Positions 25,511 through 33,291 of a stretch of 64,000 nucleotides of DNA are shown piece after piece. Source of the stretch: Armatimonadota bacterium (GTDB lineage: Bacteria > Armatimonadota > Fimbriimonadia > Fimbriimonadales > Fimbriimonadaceae). Both the position numbers and the translations under genes were made by a program. The notes under the pieces were generated by a model, which saw nothing but the letters and a program-made list of their open reading frames with translations, did not search any database and was not told the DNA's origin. The first letter of the stretch is position 1, and the number at the start of each line of letters is the position of its first letter. Location: contig JAKOXK010000079.1 in NCBI GenBank assembly GCA_029781035.1, forward strand, positions 22,556-86,555, written 5' to 3'.

Positions 25511-26779
25511 TCATTCCACGACCGCATACGGCTCGAGCTTGCTCCGCCACTCTGGCACGACTTCGGCCACAACAAGGATGCCGTCGTCGCGGTACTCCTC
25601 CCGAAGGACTCGTCCGAACTTGTGGCAGGACTCAACGAGAGCGCTCTTTTCGTAAGGGATCAAGGCCTCAATGTGGCCAAACCGGTTTCTGAGGTGGCGA
25701 TGAACCACCGCGGTCAAGTCGTCCAACCCGCTGCCCGTAAGGGCCGAAACGGCAACGGAGTCTGGCCACTCGGCCACAAGGCGACGTGCCAAGGACGGAT
25801 CCGAAAGTGCGTCGACTTTGTTGAAGACAGTCACCATCGGCACTCCGCTTGCATCAATAGTCTCGATCGTTTCCAGCACAGCGTCTCGCTGTCCTTCCCA
25901 GTCTTCATGGCTCACGTCGATCACGTGAAGCAAGAGGTCCGCTTGGGCGACTTCCTCCAGAGTCGCGCGGAAGGCGGCGACGAGTTGGGTGGGCAAGTGA
26001 CGGATGAAACCCACGGTATCGGTGAGGAAGAAGGTGAAACCATCTGTCGTCTGCACCCGCCGCGTGGTTGGATCGAGGGTCGCAAACGGCATGGCGTCCG
26101 CGAGAAGGTCTGTCCCCGTCAGACTGTTCATGAGTGTACTCTTGCCGGCACTTGTGTATCCGACAAGGGACACGGTCGGCACCGGGTTGTTGCTTCTCGA
26201 CTCGCGCTGCAAGTGGCGGTGCCGTTTGACTTCTTCGATCTCCTCTCGCAGCTTCGCGATTCGAGCATTCACCATGCGGCGGTCGCTTTCGAGCTTCGTC
26301 TCGCCTGGGCCCCTCATTCCGATTCCGCCCCGCTGCCGTTCGAACTTCGTGTAGACGCTCATGAGGCGGGGGAGCCGATAGGTGTATTGGGCCAACTCGA
26401 CCTGAAGACGCCCCTCCCGGGTCTTGGCACGCCCGGCAAAGATGTCGAGGATTAAGGACGTCCGGTCAACGACTCGGCGCCCGAGAGCCTCCTCAAGGTT
26501 TCTAATCTGAATGCCGGTCAGTTCGGCGTCGACGACGACCGTGTCTGAGGCAGTTTCCGAAGCGTAAACCTTGAGCTCCTCGACCTTGCCGGAGCCGATG
26601 TAGGTCGCCTTTGTCGGCTTCGACAGACGTTGCCGAGTCGAACCGGCGACCTCTCCACCGGCAGCTTCTACCAGCCCTTCCAACTCGTCCTCCAAGCTTT
26701 TGTCGTCTGCCTCGTCAGTGTTCACGAAGACGAGGAACAGTCGCTCTTGAGGGGGTTGGGTCGGCTGGGCTTCCGGCAT
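25511..26779 (-). CDS. hflX: HflX-type ribosome-associated GTPase
   Basis: HflX splits or rescues ribosomes under stress. The N-terminal domain (15-185) has AELTGIQIRNLEEALGRRVVDRTSLIL and the GGIGMRGPGETKLESDRR loop. The G domain carries G1 GYTSAGKST, the DPTTRR switch region, G3 DTVGF and G4 NKVD. At 422 residues it is of normal length. GGAGG stands ahead of the ATG. It is immediately upstream of prmC on the same strand. Confidence 0.96.
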   Translation of the reverse strand: MPEAQPTQPPQERLFLVFVNTDEADDKSLEDELEGLVEAAGGEVAGSTRQRLSKPTKATYIGSGKVEELKVYASETASDTVVVDAELTGIQIRNLEEALGRRVVDRTSLILDIFAGRAKTREGRLQVELAQYTYRLPRLMSVYTKFERQRGGIGMRGPGETKLESDRRMVNARIAKLREEIEEVKRHRHLQRESRSNNPVPTVSLVGYTSAGKSTLMNSLTGTDLLADAMPFATLDPTTRRVQTTDGFTFFLTDTVGFIRHLPTQLVAAFRATLEEVAQADLLLHVIDVSHEDWEGQRDAVLETIETIDASGVPMVTVFNKVDALSDPSLARRLVAEWPDSVAVSALTGSGLDDLTAVVHRHLRNRFGHIEALIPYEKSALVESCHKFGRVLREEYRDDGILVVAEVVPEWRSKLEPYAVVE

Positions 26780-26788
26780 GGACCTCCG

Positions 26789-27388
26789 TCAGAAGCGGGC
26801 GATACCGTACTTCAGGGCCAGGCTGAGACCACTGAAGCTGAGGCCGTCGTACGTGGGCATTAGGTCGTACCGGACGGCAAGGTTCAAGCGTTCGCCTACG
26901 TTGACACCCACCTCGACGTTTGCGTTGAATCCGATCCTCTTGCCGGAGACGCGGTCCGCCAAGGCGGCAGGCACGCCTTCTCCACCTCCGCCACCACCAG
27001 AGGGCGTACCCACGGCGTAATCGATGTAGGAGAGGCCGCCGCGGATAGCCACGTAGGGCCGAGAAGCGTCTCCGGGCCGTCCGAAGGGCCGTGTGATGCC
27101 GATCGTGCCCGCGACCATGAAGACCTTGTTCCCCGATTTGGACTGGCTGAAAGCGTTCCAGTCATAGCCGATGTTCTGCTCTTGGTACTTGTCGATCCGC
27201 ACGCGGCTTGCGCCGAACGAAAACCAGGAGTTGCCCATCTCGTCACGTAAGTCGCTGTCGTTCGGGAAGAACACTCCCACGAACGGCCCAAGGTAAGGAT
27301 CCGCTTGGGCTTTCGCAAAAGTCGGTATGGCGACCGCGGCCAAGGCGACGATGGGCACAAGAAAGCGTCCGTGCAACATGGCGGGCAT
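26789..27388 (-). CDS. Predicted outer-membrane beta-barrel protein
   Basis: This 199-residue protein has a signal peptide (about 1-27, LVPIVALAAVAIPTFAKAQA) and alternating aromatic/hydrophobic strands: GPFVGVFFPND, VFMVAGTIGITRPFG, RPYVAIRGGLSYIDYAVG, IGFNANVEVGVNVGERLNLAVRYDL and ALKYGIARF (C-terminal Phe, a BAM-recognised end). A Gly run interrupts it (GGGGGGEG). Length suits an 8-stranded barrel. The second ATG (27379) is an alternative start. Confidence 0.78.
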   Translation of the reverse strand: MPAMLHGRFLVPIVALAAVAIPTFAKAQADPYLGPFVGVFFPNDSDLRDEMGNSWFSFGASRVRIDKYQEQNIGYDWNAFSQSKSGNKVFMVAGTIGITRPFGRPGDASRPYVAIRGGLSYIDYAVGTPSGGGGGGEGVPAALADRVSGKRIGFNANVEVGVNVGERLNLAVRYDLMPTYDGLSFSGLSLALKYGIARF

Positions 27389-27446
27389 AGTACCTGCATC
27401 TGCTGGCGTCAGCCAGACTGTCCGGCTCTCTGACGACTGCTTTTCG

Positions 27447-28829
27447 TCAGACCTCCGGGTAGAGGTCTCGCATCAAGAGCCGAACGGAAGCATTCAGTTC
27501 CTTGTCTCGGTTCATCAGTTCCCTGATCTTCTTGTAGCCGTGCATCATCGATGTGTGGTCTCGGTTCCCAAACAGTGCACCGATGTGCTTCCACGAGTCG
27601 CCCGTTATTTCCCTTGTGATGAAGACGGCAACGTGGCGTGCGTGGGCGATCGGTGCCTTGCGCGAAAGCCCTCGAATGTCAGGGACAGGAATCTGGTAGT
27701 GGCGTGAGACGGATTCGAGGATCTGGTCAAAGCTCGGCTTGGCAACGCCGACACTCTGGTAGTACTTCTCCACGATGGCTTCAGCCAGTTCCGGAGTGAT
27801 GGGAGTCCCCTCCAGGCTGGCTTGGACGGCGAGCTTCGTGAGCGCACCTTCCAGAATCCGCACGTTGCTGGGGATCGCCTCGGCCAGATACATCGCCACA
27901 TCGTGTTCCAGTTCGACGCCCTCCTGCTGAGCTTTGCTCAAGAGGATCGCGCACCGCGTCTCGGTGTCGGGCATCAGAACATCAGCGACCAGTCCGGACT
28001 CAAAACGGGAGCGAAGTCGCTCGTCCATCAACAGTAAGTCACGGGGTGGGCGATCTGAGCACAGCACGATCTGTTTTCCCAGAGCGTGGAGGTAGTTGAA
28101 GGTGTGGAACAGCTCTTCTTGAGTCCTCTCCTTGCCGGCGATGAACTGAACGTCGTCGAGGAGCCACACCTGGACTCCCCGCTGGTTCTTCCTGAACTGG
28201 TCGATCCTGTTGTTCTGGAGGGCGCTGACGAACTCCTCGGCGAACTGCTGGGCCGTCACGTACATGACGGGGCAACGGTTGTCCCGCCTTTGGATTTCGT
28301 GCGCGATTGCTTGCAGCAAGTGCGTCTTGCCCAGGCCGCTCGCTCCGTAGATGAACAGGGGGTTGTACTTTGAGCCCGGCTGGGCTGCGACGGCCTTGGC
28401 ACCAGCGAACGCAAGCCGGTTGCTTTGGCCGACCACAAAGTTGTCGAACCGATAGCGCCCGCTCGAACGGAAGACTGGGGTCGGGTCAACGCTGACCGGC
28501 TGTCGTGCCACGACGCCTACGTCGACTGAGGCGGCCGTCCGTTCCCGGGGTTGGATCCTGAGCTCGATCTTGATCGGTCGCCCGATCTCGAGCCCGAGCC
28601 GCGTCTGCAATAGGTCGAGGTACTTCTCGCGGACCCACTCCTGGATGAACTGCCCCGGCGCATCGATTACGGCCGTCGATCCCTCGACCGCAACCGGCAC
28701 AAGCGGTTTGAGGAACTTCCTCATCACGGTCTCTGGGAGTTCAACCTCCAACCGACGCAACACCTGTTCCCAGGCTGAACGGAGGAGGACTTGGTCTTCT
28801 CCGTCTTCGAATGTGTATTGATCCGACAT
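27447..28829 (-). CDS. dnaA: Chromosomal replication initiator DnaA
   Basis: DnaA melts oriC and loads the helicase. Domain I begins SAWEQVLRRLEVELPET; domain III has Walker A GASGLGKTH, Walker B WLLDDVQF, sensor region DRPPRDLLLMDERLRSRFESGLV; domain IV has HARHVAVFITREITGDSWKHIG and RDHTSMMHGY for DnaA-box binding. The ATG at 28829 (MSDQYTFEDGED) gives 460 residues. A single TTATACACA box lies 41 nt upstream. dnaN, gyrB, rpmH and yidC are not adjacent, so the origin locus appears rearranged. Confidence 0.96.
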   Translation of the reverse strand: MSDQYTFEDGEDQVLLRSAWEQVLRRLEVELPETVMRKFLKPLVPVAVEGSTAVIDAPGQFIQEWVREKYLDLLQTRLGLEIGRPIKIELRIQPRERTAASVDVGVVARQPVSVDPTPVFRSSGRYRFDNFVVGQSNRLAFAGAKAVAAQPGSKYNPLFIYGASGLGKTHLLQAIAHEIQRRDNRCPVMYVTAQQFAEEFVSALQNNRIDQFRKNQRGVQVWLLDDVQFIAGKERTQEELFHTFNYLHALGKQIVLCSDRPPRDLLLMDERLRSRFESGLVADVLMPDTETRCAILLSKAQQEGVELEHDVAMYLAEAIPSNVRILEGALTKLAVQASLEGTPITPELAEAIVEKYYQSVGVAKPSFDQILESVSRHYQIPVPDIRGLSRKAPIAHARHVAVFITREITGDSWKHIGALFGNRDHTSMMHGYKKIRELMNRDKELNASVRLLMRDLYPEV

Positions 28830-28870
28830 GGCCCAAAAATTGACCCTCGCGGGCCCAAGGAAGAAGGGGA

Positions 28871-28879
28871 TTATACACA
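28871..28879 (+). promoter_or_regulatory. DnaA box TTATACACA upstream of dnaA
   Basis: TTATACACA is a good match to the DnaA-box consensus TTATNCACA. It lies 41 nt upstream of the dnaA start in the region divergent from the thiamine pyrophosphokinase-like gene. Only one copy is seen, so it fits autoregulation better than a full origin. Confidence 0.6.
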
Positions 28880-29002
28880 TGGATCAGGGCCGAACCCCGT
28901 AATGTCTGCAGGCACTTTTTGCTGAATTTTCCTGGCGAGGCTAAGAAGCCCCCGGACCTGGGTTTTCCGCCCCGGGTCCTTGCTTTCTGCCACACTCCGC
29001 CT

Positions 29003-29638
29003 GTGGCCGGACGAGTGCTCGGTGTCCTCGGTGGGTTGGACATGCCGGACGGGCAGTTGCGTGCCTGGGCGGAGTCGGCAGACGCGCTTTACGCTGCGGA
29101 TTCGGCGGGGAGCCGCCTGATCCGGCTCGGCTTCAAGCCGGTCGTCGTCGGCGATTTGGACTCTTTCGACTTCTCGCTTGAGAGCGGGGCTGAGAGGATT
29201 GTCCGCGACTCAGACCCCAACCGGACGGACTGCTCCAAGATCTTGTCCTTGGTCGAGCAAGAGGGCCACAAGAGCATGACCCTTGCTGGACTCGAGGGTG
29301 ACCTGCTGGACCATGTGCTGTCGAGCCTCTCCGTCGTCGCCCGGTCGCGTCTTGCGGTCAGGCTCGTACTCCGGTCTGGTCTCGCTTGGGTGTTGCGTTC
29401 AGGGGACTCGGTCACCGTGAGGAAGGGGTTTGGCCGCCGAGTCTCGCTGTTGCCACTCGAGCGGTCGACGGGCGTTAACCTGTCCGGTGTCCTTTGGGAA
29501 GTGACGGAATCGGTGATGGAGCCAGCCGGCTTCCACAGCGTGTCGAACGAAGGCACGGGAGATGTTCACGCTTCGGTTTCCTCTGGAGCAGTCCTGCTGT
29601 TTGTCTCCCGGGCCGTGTCCGAAGGGCCCGAATGGTGA
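29003..29638 (+). CDS. Thiamine pyrophosphokinase-like protein
   Basis: The protein keeps the TPK core: GVLGGLDMP start, ALYAADSAGSRLIRLGFKP, VVVGDLDSFD (substrate loop), DSDPNRTDCSKIL (D-x-D-x-T-D) and GLEGDLLDHVLS. TPK makes thiamine diphosphate from thiamine and ATP. The GTG at 29003 gives 211 residues, the usual length; the frame is open to TTG 28919, which would add residues before the first beta strand. CACACT sits 6 nt before the GTG, another possible leaderless arrangement. Substrate could also be another pterin- or folate-like compound. Confidence 0.8.
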   Translation: MAGRVLGVLGGLDMPDGQLRAWAESADALYAADSAGSRLIRLGFKPVVVGDLDSFDFSLESGAERIVRDSDPNRTDCSKILSLVEQEGHKSMTLAGLEGDLLDHVLSSLSVVARSRLAVRLVLRSGLAWVLRSGDSVTVRKGFGRRVSLLPLERSTGVNLSGVLWEVTESVMEPAGFHSVSNEGTGDVHASVSSGAVLLFVSRAVSEGPEW

Positions 29639-29712
29639 ACTAATCGACACCTTGCGACCGACAATGTTTCTAGCCCTCGGCGTGGTACGCTTTTAGGGGA
29701 AAAGGATCAGCC

Positions 29713-30144
29713 ATGAGCCAGTTGCCGCAAGACGAACTGCAGACACCCGAGCCGATGTTAGAGGAGACGTCGACGGTTGAAGACCAAGCAGCGGTCGAGA
29801 CCGTGGACGAGGCACCAGCCGCGCATACGAGACTCATCGTCAAGCGGGCAGGCGTCGAGACTGAGGAGGTGTTCGAGTTCGAGCCTCCTGCCACGATCGG
29901 CCGGTTCGACCCAAGCGTCGGGCCCATCGACATAGATCTGGGTGGCCTTCCTGAAGGCGCCTACGTTTCCAGGAAACACGCCAAGATTTCATGCGAGGAC
30001 GGTGTTTGGAAAATCACCGATTTGGGCTCGAGCAATGGCACTTATGTCCTTCGAGATGATTTCGAGAAAGTCGAAGAGGCAGAGATCACTGACGGCACCG
30101 AAATCGCCTTGGGTAACGCCCGGTTTGTGCTTCGTTTGACATAA
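29713..30144 (+). CDS. FHA-domain protein
   Basis: This 143-residue protein has an acidic, disordered N-terminus (1-37) and one FHA domain: ATIGRFDPS, GAYVSRKHAKISCEDGVWKITDLGSSNGTYV and DGTEIALGNARFVL. The phosphothreonine-binding Arg, Ser/His and Asn are present. It lacks other domains, so it should read phosphorylation made elsewhere, perhaps on the adjacent PAS-GGDEF protein. A purine-rich AGGGGAAAAGGA site precedes the ATG. No kinase is in the window. Confidence 0.9.
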   Translation: MSQLPQDELQTPEPMLEETSTVEDQAAVETVDEAPAAHTRLIVKRAGVETEEVFEFEPPATIGRFDPSVGPIDIDLGGLPEGAYVSRKHAKISCEDGVWKITDLGSSNGTYVLRDDFEKVEEAEITDGTEIALGNARFVLRLT

Positions 30145-30184
30145 TCTGTGGGACAAAGTCCCGTCGGAATGTAAACGTTAGGCG

Positions 30185-31108
30185 ATGAGTCGCGTCGATA
30201 TGTCGGGGAGAGTCTCGGATCTTGTTATGATTGGGTTGCCTGTCACTGAAGCTTGGGGAAGTCTCTTGAAGCACATTCGAGAGGGTGTCTGGGTTCTGGA
30301 TGCCGATGGACACGTCTTGAGTTCGAACACGATCGTCGAACGCTGGCTCGAACAGCCCCGCCTGAGGGGAACTTCCTGTTCCGAATGGATTGTCGAGCCA
30401 TCGAATTGGGCCGAGGAGGGCGAGGCTAGTGTCGAGATTCGGTCAGCTTCGGGGATCGTCCGAAAAGTGGACATGGTGACCGAGGCGCTCAAGGACGACA
30501 AGGGCCAAATCCTTGGCTTCCTCCAAGTCTTCACCGACCATTCGACCGGTCGCGCCTTCGACGCGGTTTTGGTCGAGGAGGTCCAGCGCATGGCAAGGCT
30601 CGCCGGAGAAGATCCGTTGACAGGGCTGGCGAACCGGAGAGCCTTCGATGAAGCCCTCAACCATGTCCGGACTGACCAGAGCCGTCGGTTTGGGGTGATC
30701 GTCATCGACTTAGACGGGTTCAAATCCATCAACGATTCTTACGGCCACCGCGTTGGTGACCGGGTCTTGATCGCCTTTGGCGAGCGCATCAAGGGCCTCG
30801 TGCGGGAGGACGATCTTGTTGCCCGAATCGGGGGAGACGAGTTCGCCGTCCTGCTTCCTCACGTGACGATGGTCGGCCTTACTGAAGCTGCTGAGCGTCT
30901 CCGAGACGGCTTGGTCGTCGAACTCGACGTCAACGGGTCACCCCTTCGGGTCAGGGGTTCTGTCGGCTACGCCCATAGCGGCCCTGATCCGGCTACCGTC
31001 GTCGAGCGAGCGGACAAATGGATGTATCAGCACAAGGCCACGCGCGAGTCGGGTGGCATCTCGGCCCTCGCTGAAGAAGAAGAGCGGATCAACCGCAGGG
31101 TCGGCTAA
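30185..31108 (+). CDS. PAS-GGDEF diguanylate cyclase
   Basis: Residues about 20-120 form a PAS domain (HIREGVWVLDADGHVLSSN; WIVEPSNW). Residues 140-300 form a GGDEF domain with DPLTGLANRRAF, DLDGFKSINDSYGH, the active GGDEF (216-220) and the inhibitory I-site RxxD (R207-D210) five residues before it. It therefore should make c-di-GMP and be product-inhibited. No transmembrane helix; signal sensing is presumably cytosolic. The gene overlaps the convergent YraN gene by 4 bp and follows the FHA gene by 40 bp. Confidence 0.92.
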   Translation: MSRVDMSGRVSDLVMIGLPVTEAWGSLLKHIREGVWVLDADGHVLSSNTIVERWLEQPRLRGTSCSEWIVEPSNWAEEGEASVEIRSASGIVRKVDMVTEALKDDKGQILGFLQVFTDHSTGRAFDAVLVEEVQRMARLAGEDPLTGLANRRAFDEALNHVRTDQSRRFGVIVIDLDGFKSINDSYGHRVGDRVLIAFGERIKGLVREDDLVARIGGDEFAVLLPHVTMVGLTEAAERLRDGLVVELDVNGSPLRVRGSVGYAHSGPDPATVVERADKWMYQHKATRESGGISALAEEEERINRRVG

Positions 31109-31443
31109 GGGCTCATGCCCCCAACATGGTGCCTGATCTCGGTAGGCGTGACCGCGACCAGGTCGTACCGACACTTGGCTTGGTTGGATCCCGTCTTCTG
31201 AAGATAGGCGCTGACGGCGGAGTCGAAGCGGGCTTGTTTCGTGGTGTCGACAGCGTCTTCTGGTGCGCTCCGCGAACGGAACTTCACTTCCACGAAGACC
31301 AGCGTGTCTCCATCCATGGCGACGATGTCGATCTCTCCGCCTGCGACTTTGAACCGCCGGGTCACGATCGTATACCCGGCTGAGAGAAGATAGTCGGCCA
31401 CGCGGTCTTCGTGTTCAGTTCCCACGGTGCGCCTGTCCGGCAT
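31105..31443 (-). CDS. UPF0102/YraN-family protein (endonuclease fold)
   Basis: The 112-residue protein starts MPDRRTVGTEHEDRVADYLL and has the PD-(D/E)xK-like core GGEIDIVAMDGDTLVFVEVKFR of the YraN/UPF0102 family, with Asp, Glu and Lys spaced as in Holliday-junction-resolvase-like nucleases. The biochemical role remains unproven. The ATG at 31443 is used because earlier in-frame codons overlap rnhB. YraN next to rnhB is a conserved pair. Confidence 0.88.
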   Translation of the reverse strand: MPDRRTVGTEHEDRVADYLLSAGYTIVTRRFKVAGGEIDIVAMDGDTLVFVEVKFRSRSAPEDAVDTTKQARFDSAVSAYLQKTGSNQAKCRYDLVAVTPTEIRHHVGGMSP

Positions 31444-31490
31444 GCCGCGAGTATGGCAGGAGCCGATCGGCGCAACCGCTCCTGTTGTCA

Positions 31491-32093
31491 TCACCAATCG
31501 GCGAGCGAGGGCTGTGCCAGACACTCCTGTACAGGGCCGAAGCTCCGTCGATGGATCGGACAAGGCCCAAGCTTCTTCAGCGCGGTCAGATGGTCCGCCG
31601 TCGGATAGCCAAAGTGTTCGGCGAAGCCGTACCCCGGATAGAGCCAGTCCATTTCAATCATGATTCGGTCTCTCGCCGTCTTGGCGAGGACGCTGGCCGC
31701 GGCAATGCAAGCGAAAGTGGCGTCTCCCTTTATAACCGCCTCGCAAGGACAGGGAGCCGCCTCAGGAAGCCGATTGCCGTCGATCAAGGCTCTCGGCGGG
31801 ATGGACCTCAAGGATCCCAGAGCTCGCGCCATACCCACGAGTGAAGCTTGGAGGACGTTGAGTTGATCGACCTCGTCCGGCCCGACCAAGACGACAGACC
31901 AGTCGGAATGAGACTTGACAGCCTGTTCCCAGTGCTCCCGCGCATGGCGGCTCATCTTCTTGGAGTCGTTGAGACCGTGTGAATCGAATCCTTCTGGCAA
32001 AACGACAGCGGCACAGACGACCGGGCCCGCCAAGGGGCCGCGACCGGCTTCGTCGCAGCCGGCTACGCCGAAAAGATGGATCAGCGGAGCCAT
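31491..32093 (-). CDS. rnhB: Ribonuclease HII
   Basis: RnhB removes ribonucleotides from DNA and RNA primers. It has GCDEAGRGPLAGPVV (catalytic Asp-Glu), LNDSKKMS, LIDGNRLP (Asp) and the C-terminal SVLAKTARDRIM with GYPTADHLTALKKLG. At 200 residues it is typical. It is divergent from the acetyltransferase gene; on its strand CATAAT lies 17 nt upstream of the ATG. Confidence 0.96.
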   Translation of the reverse strand: MAPLIHLFGVAGCDEAGRGPLAGPVVCAAVVLPEGFDSHGLNDSKKMSRHAREHWEQAVKSHSDWSVVLVGPDEVDQLNVLQASLVGMARALGSLRSIPPRALIDGNRLPEAAPCPCEAVIKGDATFACIAAASVLAKTARDRIMIEMDWLYPGYGFAEHFGYPTADHLTALKKLGPCPIHRRSFGPVQECLAQPSLADW

Positions 32094-32125
32094 GACGGTA
32101 GTTTGGCGTCATTATGGAACCGAGG

Positions 32126-32168
32126 GGCCCAATGGTGCCCTATCGGATCCAATAGAGCCAATTGGGCC
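32126..32168. repeat. Imperfect palindrome between rnhB and acetyltransferase gene
   Basis: GGCCCAAT (32126-32133) pairs with ATTGGGCC (32161-32168), and inner GGTGCCCTAT pairs largely with ATAGAGCC. The whole could form a 40-bp cruciform. It ends 8 bp before a TATACT -10 element of the rightward gene, so it may be an operator or the relic of a mobile palindrome. Confidence 0.6.
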
Positions 32169-32172
32169 ATCC

Positions 32173-32181
32173 TGATATACT
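32173..32181 (+). promoter_or_regulatory. Extended -10 promoter (TGaTATACT)
   Basis: TG-A-TATACT forms an extended -10 element 35 nt before the ATG of the WcaF-like gene. No -35 hexamer is evident, as expected for extended -10 promoters. Confidence 0.5.
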
Positions 32182-32216
32182 AGGAGCTCAATTGAGGCGC
32201 ACAACTCCAGCCAATC

Positions 32217-32813
32217 ATGGAACCCGTCAACGTCCGGACTGAGATAGATCCCTTCAAGAGACCTGTGTTCTCTGTGGGAGCTCGCTTGCGAAGACTCACT
32301 TGGAGGATCTTCTACTACCTGGTGTTTCGCCCGTCGCCAACGCCACTCCACGCATGGAGATCTGTTGTTCTACGCGCATTTGGAGCGAAAATCGGCAGGG
32401 CCAACCACATTTATCCTGGTGCTAAGATATGGGCCCCCTGGCTTTTAGTAACGGAAGACGTCGTCACCATTGCGAGCGGGGCAGAGGTGTACAATCCAGG
32501 TGGAGTTTATTTGGCACATCACGCCATTGTGTCCCAAGATGCATATATCTGTGGCGCTTCTCATAACTACAATGAGTTTGAGTTTGCTTTCTTCTCAAGA
32601 GAGATTCGAATGGAACCCTATTCCTGGGTTTGTGCTCGCGCGATCGTATTGCCTGGTGTTGTGTTGGCCGAAGGAAGTGTCCTCGGTGCGGGGTCAGTGG
32701 CAACGAGGACGTTGGATGCCTGGGGCGTCTATGCCGGCAATCCTGCGCGACTCGTGAAGTGGCGCAATAGATTCGACACGACTGCCACGCTAATTGATGG
32801 CAAAGGTACCTAA
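32217..32813 (+). CDS. WcaF/WbbJ-like O-acetyltransferase (left-handed beta-helix)
   Basis: This 198-residue hexapeptide-repeat enzyme resembles WcaF colanic-acid acetyltransferases: WRSVVLRAFGAKIGRANHIYPGAKIW, catalytic region GASHNYNEF, and PYSWVCARAIVLPGVVLAEGSVLGAGSVA. It would transfer acetyl from acetyl-CoA to a surface polysaccharide sugar. The middle of the gene (about 32400-32650) is visibly richer in A+T and uses codons such as TTT, TAT and ATA more than neighbours, suggesting recent transfer. No polysaccharide cluster surrounds it. Confidence 0.85.
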   Translation: MEPVNVRTEIDPFKRPVFSVGARLRRLTWRIFYYLVFRPSPTPLHAWRSVVLRAFGAKIGRANHIYPGAKIWAPWLLVTEDVVTIASGAEVYNPGGVYLAHHAIVSQDAYICGASHNYNEFEFAFFSREIRMEPYSWVCARAIVLPGVVLAEGSVLGAGSVATRTLDAWGVYAGNPARLVKWRNRFDTTATLIDGKGT

Positions 32814-32833
32814 GGCGTTCGCAACTCAGGGGT

Positions 32834-33187
32834 TCAGTCTCCCTGATCATTCTGATCGTCGGCAGAGTCTGGGTTGCTTCCCGTAACCCTCGTGGTCGCA
32901 CCACGGGCCGATGTCTTGGCAGACTGCTCGACGCCTCCGCCAGCGCCTTGCACGCTCTCACTGCCGGTAACCGGCGCAGCTCCGCCTGCGGCCGCACCAC
33001 CCGGAACGACACTCACGCTGCTTCCAGGAGCTTGGCCAGAGCCGCCTCCGGCGCTACCCAGCTTGCCTGGCGAACGAGGAATCGGCGATCCGGATGGGGG
33101 CTGCGGAGTCTTTGAATTCGGCGCGTTTCCCTGCGAACCACATCCCGCGATCAGACACGCCGACAAACACCATACGAACAGCTTCAT
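32834..33187 (-). CDS. Low-complexity lipoprotein
   Basis: The 117-residue product starts MKLFVWCLSACLIAGC with a good lipobox (LIAGC). The mature part is Pro-, Gly-, Ser- and Ala-rich and has no fold motif, ending DSADDQNDQGD, so it is likely disordered. TATCAT stands 8 nt before the ATG, another possible leaderless start. It is divergent from the uvrA N-terminal gene, whose own near-leaderless promoter lies 100 bp away. Confidence 0.65.
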   Translation of the reverse strand: MKLFVWCLSACLIAGCGSQGNAPNSKTPQPPSGSPIPRSPGKLGSAGGGSGQAPGSSVSVVPGGAAAGGAAPVTGSESVQGAGGGVEQSAKTSARGATTRVTGSNPDSADDQNDQGD

Positions 33188-33273
33188 CCACTCACATGAT
33201 ATCCGAGGGTTGCCCACCCCACAACAGGCTCTGCCAAGAACGTCTCACACTGGCCAACCGGCACCTTTTCATG

Positions 33274-33291
33274 TATACTGATGCCTACATG
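33274..33291 (+). promoter_or_regulatory. Candidate near-leaderless promoter of uvrA N-terminal gene
   Basis: TG-x-TATACT-like DNA (TATACT at 33274-33279) ends 9 nt before the ATG at 33289, so the mRNA would have only about 2-3 nt of leader. No ribosome-binding site is present. The uvrA C-terminal gene has the same spacing. Confidence 0.5.

Noticed and set aside
27429..27451. TCTGACG ... CGTCAGA inverted repeat at the end of dnaA
   Set aside because: It overlaps the dnaA stop codon, has a 9-nt loop and no following T-run on the minus strand, so it is not reported as a terminator.
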